64,000 nt of DNA, from contig CAVTIX010000009.1 in NCBI GenBank assembly GCA_963734725.1, positions 620,001 through 684,000 of the forward strand, given 5' to 3'. The translations under genes were made by a program, and so were the position numbers. The notes below the pieces were generated by a model. The model saw only the letters and a program-made list of their open reading frames with translations, did no database searches and was not told the DNA's origin. This DNA is from DASXKD01 sp963734725. GTDB taxonomy: Bacteria; Actinomycetota; Actinomycetes; Streptosporangiales; Streptosporangiaceae. How positions within the stretch are numbered: position 1 is the stretch's first letter; every line of letters begins with the position of its first letter. Below are positions 62,794 to 64,000 of this stretch, piece after piece.

Positions 62794-62903
62794 AACCCAC
62801 CATGGCGTCGGCTCGGGTTGCTGAGTGACGTTCCGTCGGCTTAGGTCAGCCGCGATGCTCCTCGCTGGCTACATCATCCGGCTCACGCGTTGGTTTGGGC
62901 GGC

Positions 62904-64000
62904 TCAGGCTGGGACTATGTTGACCAGGCGCGGCGGCACGACGATGACCCTCCCCACGCCCCGGCCTGCCAGCGCCCGGGCTACCCCCGGCGCGGCCAGC
63001 GCCAGTTCACGCAGATCATCCTCACCGATGCCGGGCGGGACCTCCAGGCGGTCGCGGACCTTGCCGGCCACCTGCACCACGCAGGTCACGGCCTCCTGGA
63101 CCAGCAGCGCCTGATCAGCCACCGGCCACCCGGCCAGCGCCACCGACGGCGCCTCACCTAGCAGTTCCCATGCCTCCTCGGCCGTGTAGGGCGCGAAGAT
63201 CGACAGCAGGATGGCCAGCGTTTGCGCGGCCTCGCGGACGGCGGGGTCGCCCGGCCCGGGACCAGAGTCGATGGCGCGCCTGGCCGCGGTGGTCAACTCC
63301 ATCAGCCGGGCCACCGCCACGTTCAGCCGTGCGCCTTCCACCAGCCGCGTGACCTCGTCGATCGTGCGGTGCGTGACCTTGCGCAGGTCCGTATCCCCCG
63401 GGCCGGTCGCTGGTTCCGCGGCGCCGACGTCGGCCGCCACCCGCCATACCCGGCCCAGGAACTTGCCCGACGCCTCCGGATTCACGTCCGCCCAATCGAC
63501 GTCGTCCTCCGGCGGGCTGGCGAAGATCATCGTCAGCCGGATGGCATCGACTCCGTGCGCGGCCAGTTGCTCCGCCAGGTCCACGCCGTTGCCCAGCGAC
63601 TTGGACATGGCGCGCCCACGGTTGATCACCTGTCCCTGGTTGATCAGCGAGGTGAACGGCTCGATGAAGTCGATCATCCCCATGTCGTACAGGACCTTGA
63701 CGAAGAACCGGGAGTACAGCAGGTGCAGGATCGCGTGCTCGACACCGCCGACATACAGGTCCACGGGCGCCCAGCGGCGGACCGCCTCCACCTCGAACGG
63801 GCCGTGCTCGTAATGGGGTGAGCAGTACCGCAGGAAGTACCAGGACGAGTCCACGAACGTGTCCATGGTGTCGGTGTCGCGCTTGGCGGGCCCGCCGCAC
63901 TTGGGGCACTCGGTGTTGACCCAGTCGGTCGCCGCCGCCAGCGGCGACACCCCGCGGGGGGCCAGGTCCTGACCGCGCAGGTCCGGCAGCACCACGGGCA
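62904..64000 (-). CDS. leuS: Leucyl-tRNA synthetase, C-terminal part (continues beyond window)
   Basis: Class I aminoacyl-tRNA synthetase charging tRNA-Leu. The window contains about 365 C-terminal residues: the end of the catalytic domain with a zinc-like ECPKCGG, SSWYFLRY, GGVEHAILHLLYSRF, the MSKS-type loop AMSKSLGNGVDL, then the anticodon-binding helices and C-terminal domain ending RVIVVPPRLVNIVPA. The reading frame is open to the end of the window, so the N-terminal part and start lie outside. Confidence 0.94.
   Translation of the reverse strand, partial: PVVLPDLRGQDLAPRGVSPLAAATDWVNTECPKCGGPAKRDTDTMDTFVDSSWYFLRYCSPHYEHGPFEVEAVRRWAPVDLYVGGVEHAILHLLYSRFFVKVLYDMGMIDFIEPFTSLINQGQVINRGRAMSKSLGNGVDLAEQLAAHGVDAIRLTMIFASPPEDDVDWADVNPEASGKFLGRVWRVAADVGAAEPATGPGDTDLRKVTHRTIDEVTRLVEGARLNVAVARLMELTTAARRAIDSGPGPGDPAVREAAQTLAILLSIFAPYTAEEAWELLGEAPSVALAGWPVADQALLVQEAVTCVVQVAGKVRDRLEVPPGIGEDDLRELALAAPGVARALAGRGVGRVIVVPPRLVNIVPA

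Noticed and set aside
62904..64000. leuS as a short complete gene starting at 63995
   Set aside because: The product begins in the middle of the catalytic domain; the frame is open to the window edge, so it is a partial gene.

Overview
The window is about 70% G+C and reads as the chromosome of a filamentous-type actinobacterium. It carries the actinobacterial qcrCAB plus ctaCDEF respiratory supercomplex genes, an HrdB-type principal sigma factor with its DUF7455 neighbour, a lexA / LysM / nrdR / nrdJ block, GTG and TTG starts, leaderless genes and HNH-free small Cys proteins typical of the group. The combination fits Streptosporangiales or Streptomyces relatives, but the genus cannot be fixed from the sequence alone. 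No tRNA, rRNA or CRISPR array was seen.

Layout. 0-2.5 kb: small Cys-rich protein, DEDDh exonuclease, stand-alone Lrp/AsnC ligand domain, trpD. 2.5-14 kb: respiratory region, with ctaE-qcrC-qcrA-qcrB forward, facing ctaC-ctaD-ctaF reverse and separated by an unrecognised gene; then a TusA-like protein, ctaG, an adenosine-kinase-like PfkB protein and erpA. 14-17 kb: a flavin electron-transfer trio (ferric-reductase-like flavoprotein, FMN-binding protein, ApbE). 17-20 kb: envelope stress set (pspA, pspAA, htpX, pspAB). 20-31 kb: DUF3043 protein, aldo/keto reductase, sugar kinase plus SDR, topoisomerase IV subunits parC and parE separated by an alpha-hydroxy-acid oxidase, DUF7455 protein. 31-44 kb: hrdB, a PAS/GAF/SpoIIE phosphatase, two unknown large proteins (one a membrane-anchored tandem AAA+ ATPase), and a large secreted GH15 glucodextranase-like enzyme. 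44-48.6 kb: secreted DUF4232 protein and a PadR-controlled ABC exporter operon behind a perfect 14-bp inverted repeat.

48.6-54.7 kb is an accessory island of fragments and conflict-type genes: a truncated fic tail fused to a truncated ABC permease tail, VapBC-like toxin-antitoxin, a ParB-like protein, a nucleotidyltransferase, an IS66 transposase remnant, a degenerate phosphotransferase and an intact Fic enzyme bordered by related palindromes and preceded by a three-tier inverted repeat.

54.7-64 kb: nrdJ, a class II ribonucleotide reductase interrupted by two in-frame inteins with homing-endonuclease motifs, then nrdR with NrdR-box-like sites, a LysM cell-division-inhibitor-like gene and lexA sharing a region with LexA boxes, and the 3' part of leuS.

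The most notable observations are the two inteins and the A+T-rich patch over the nrdJ active site, the repeated fic 3' ends with covarying arms, the composite repeat found after two unrelated genes, and several conserved genes (including ctaD and htpX) broken by single frameshifts, mostly one extra base. The frameshifts look more like residual read errors than natural decay and should be checked first.
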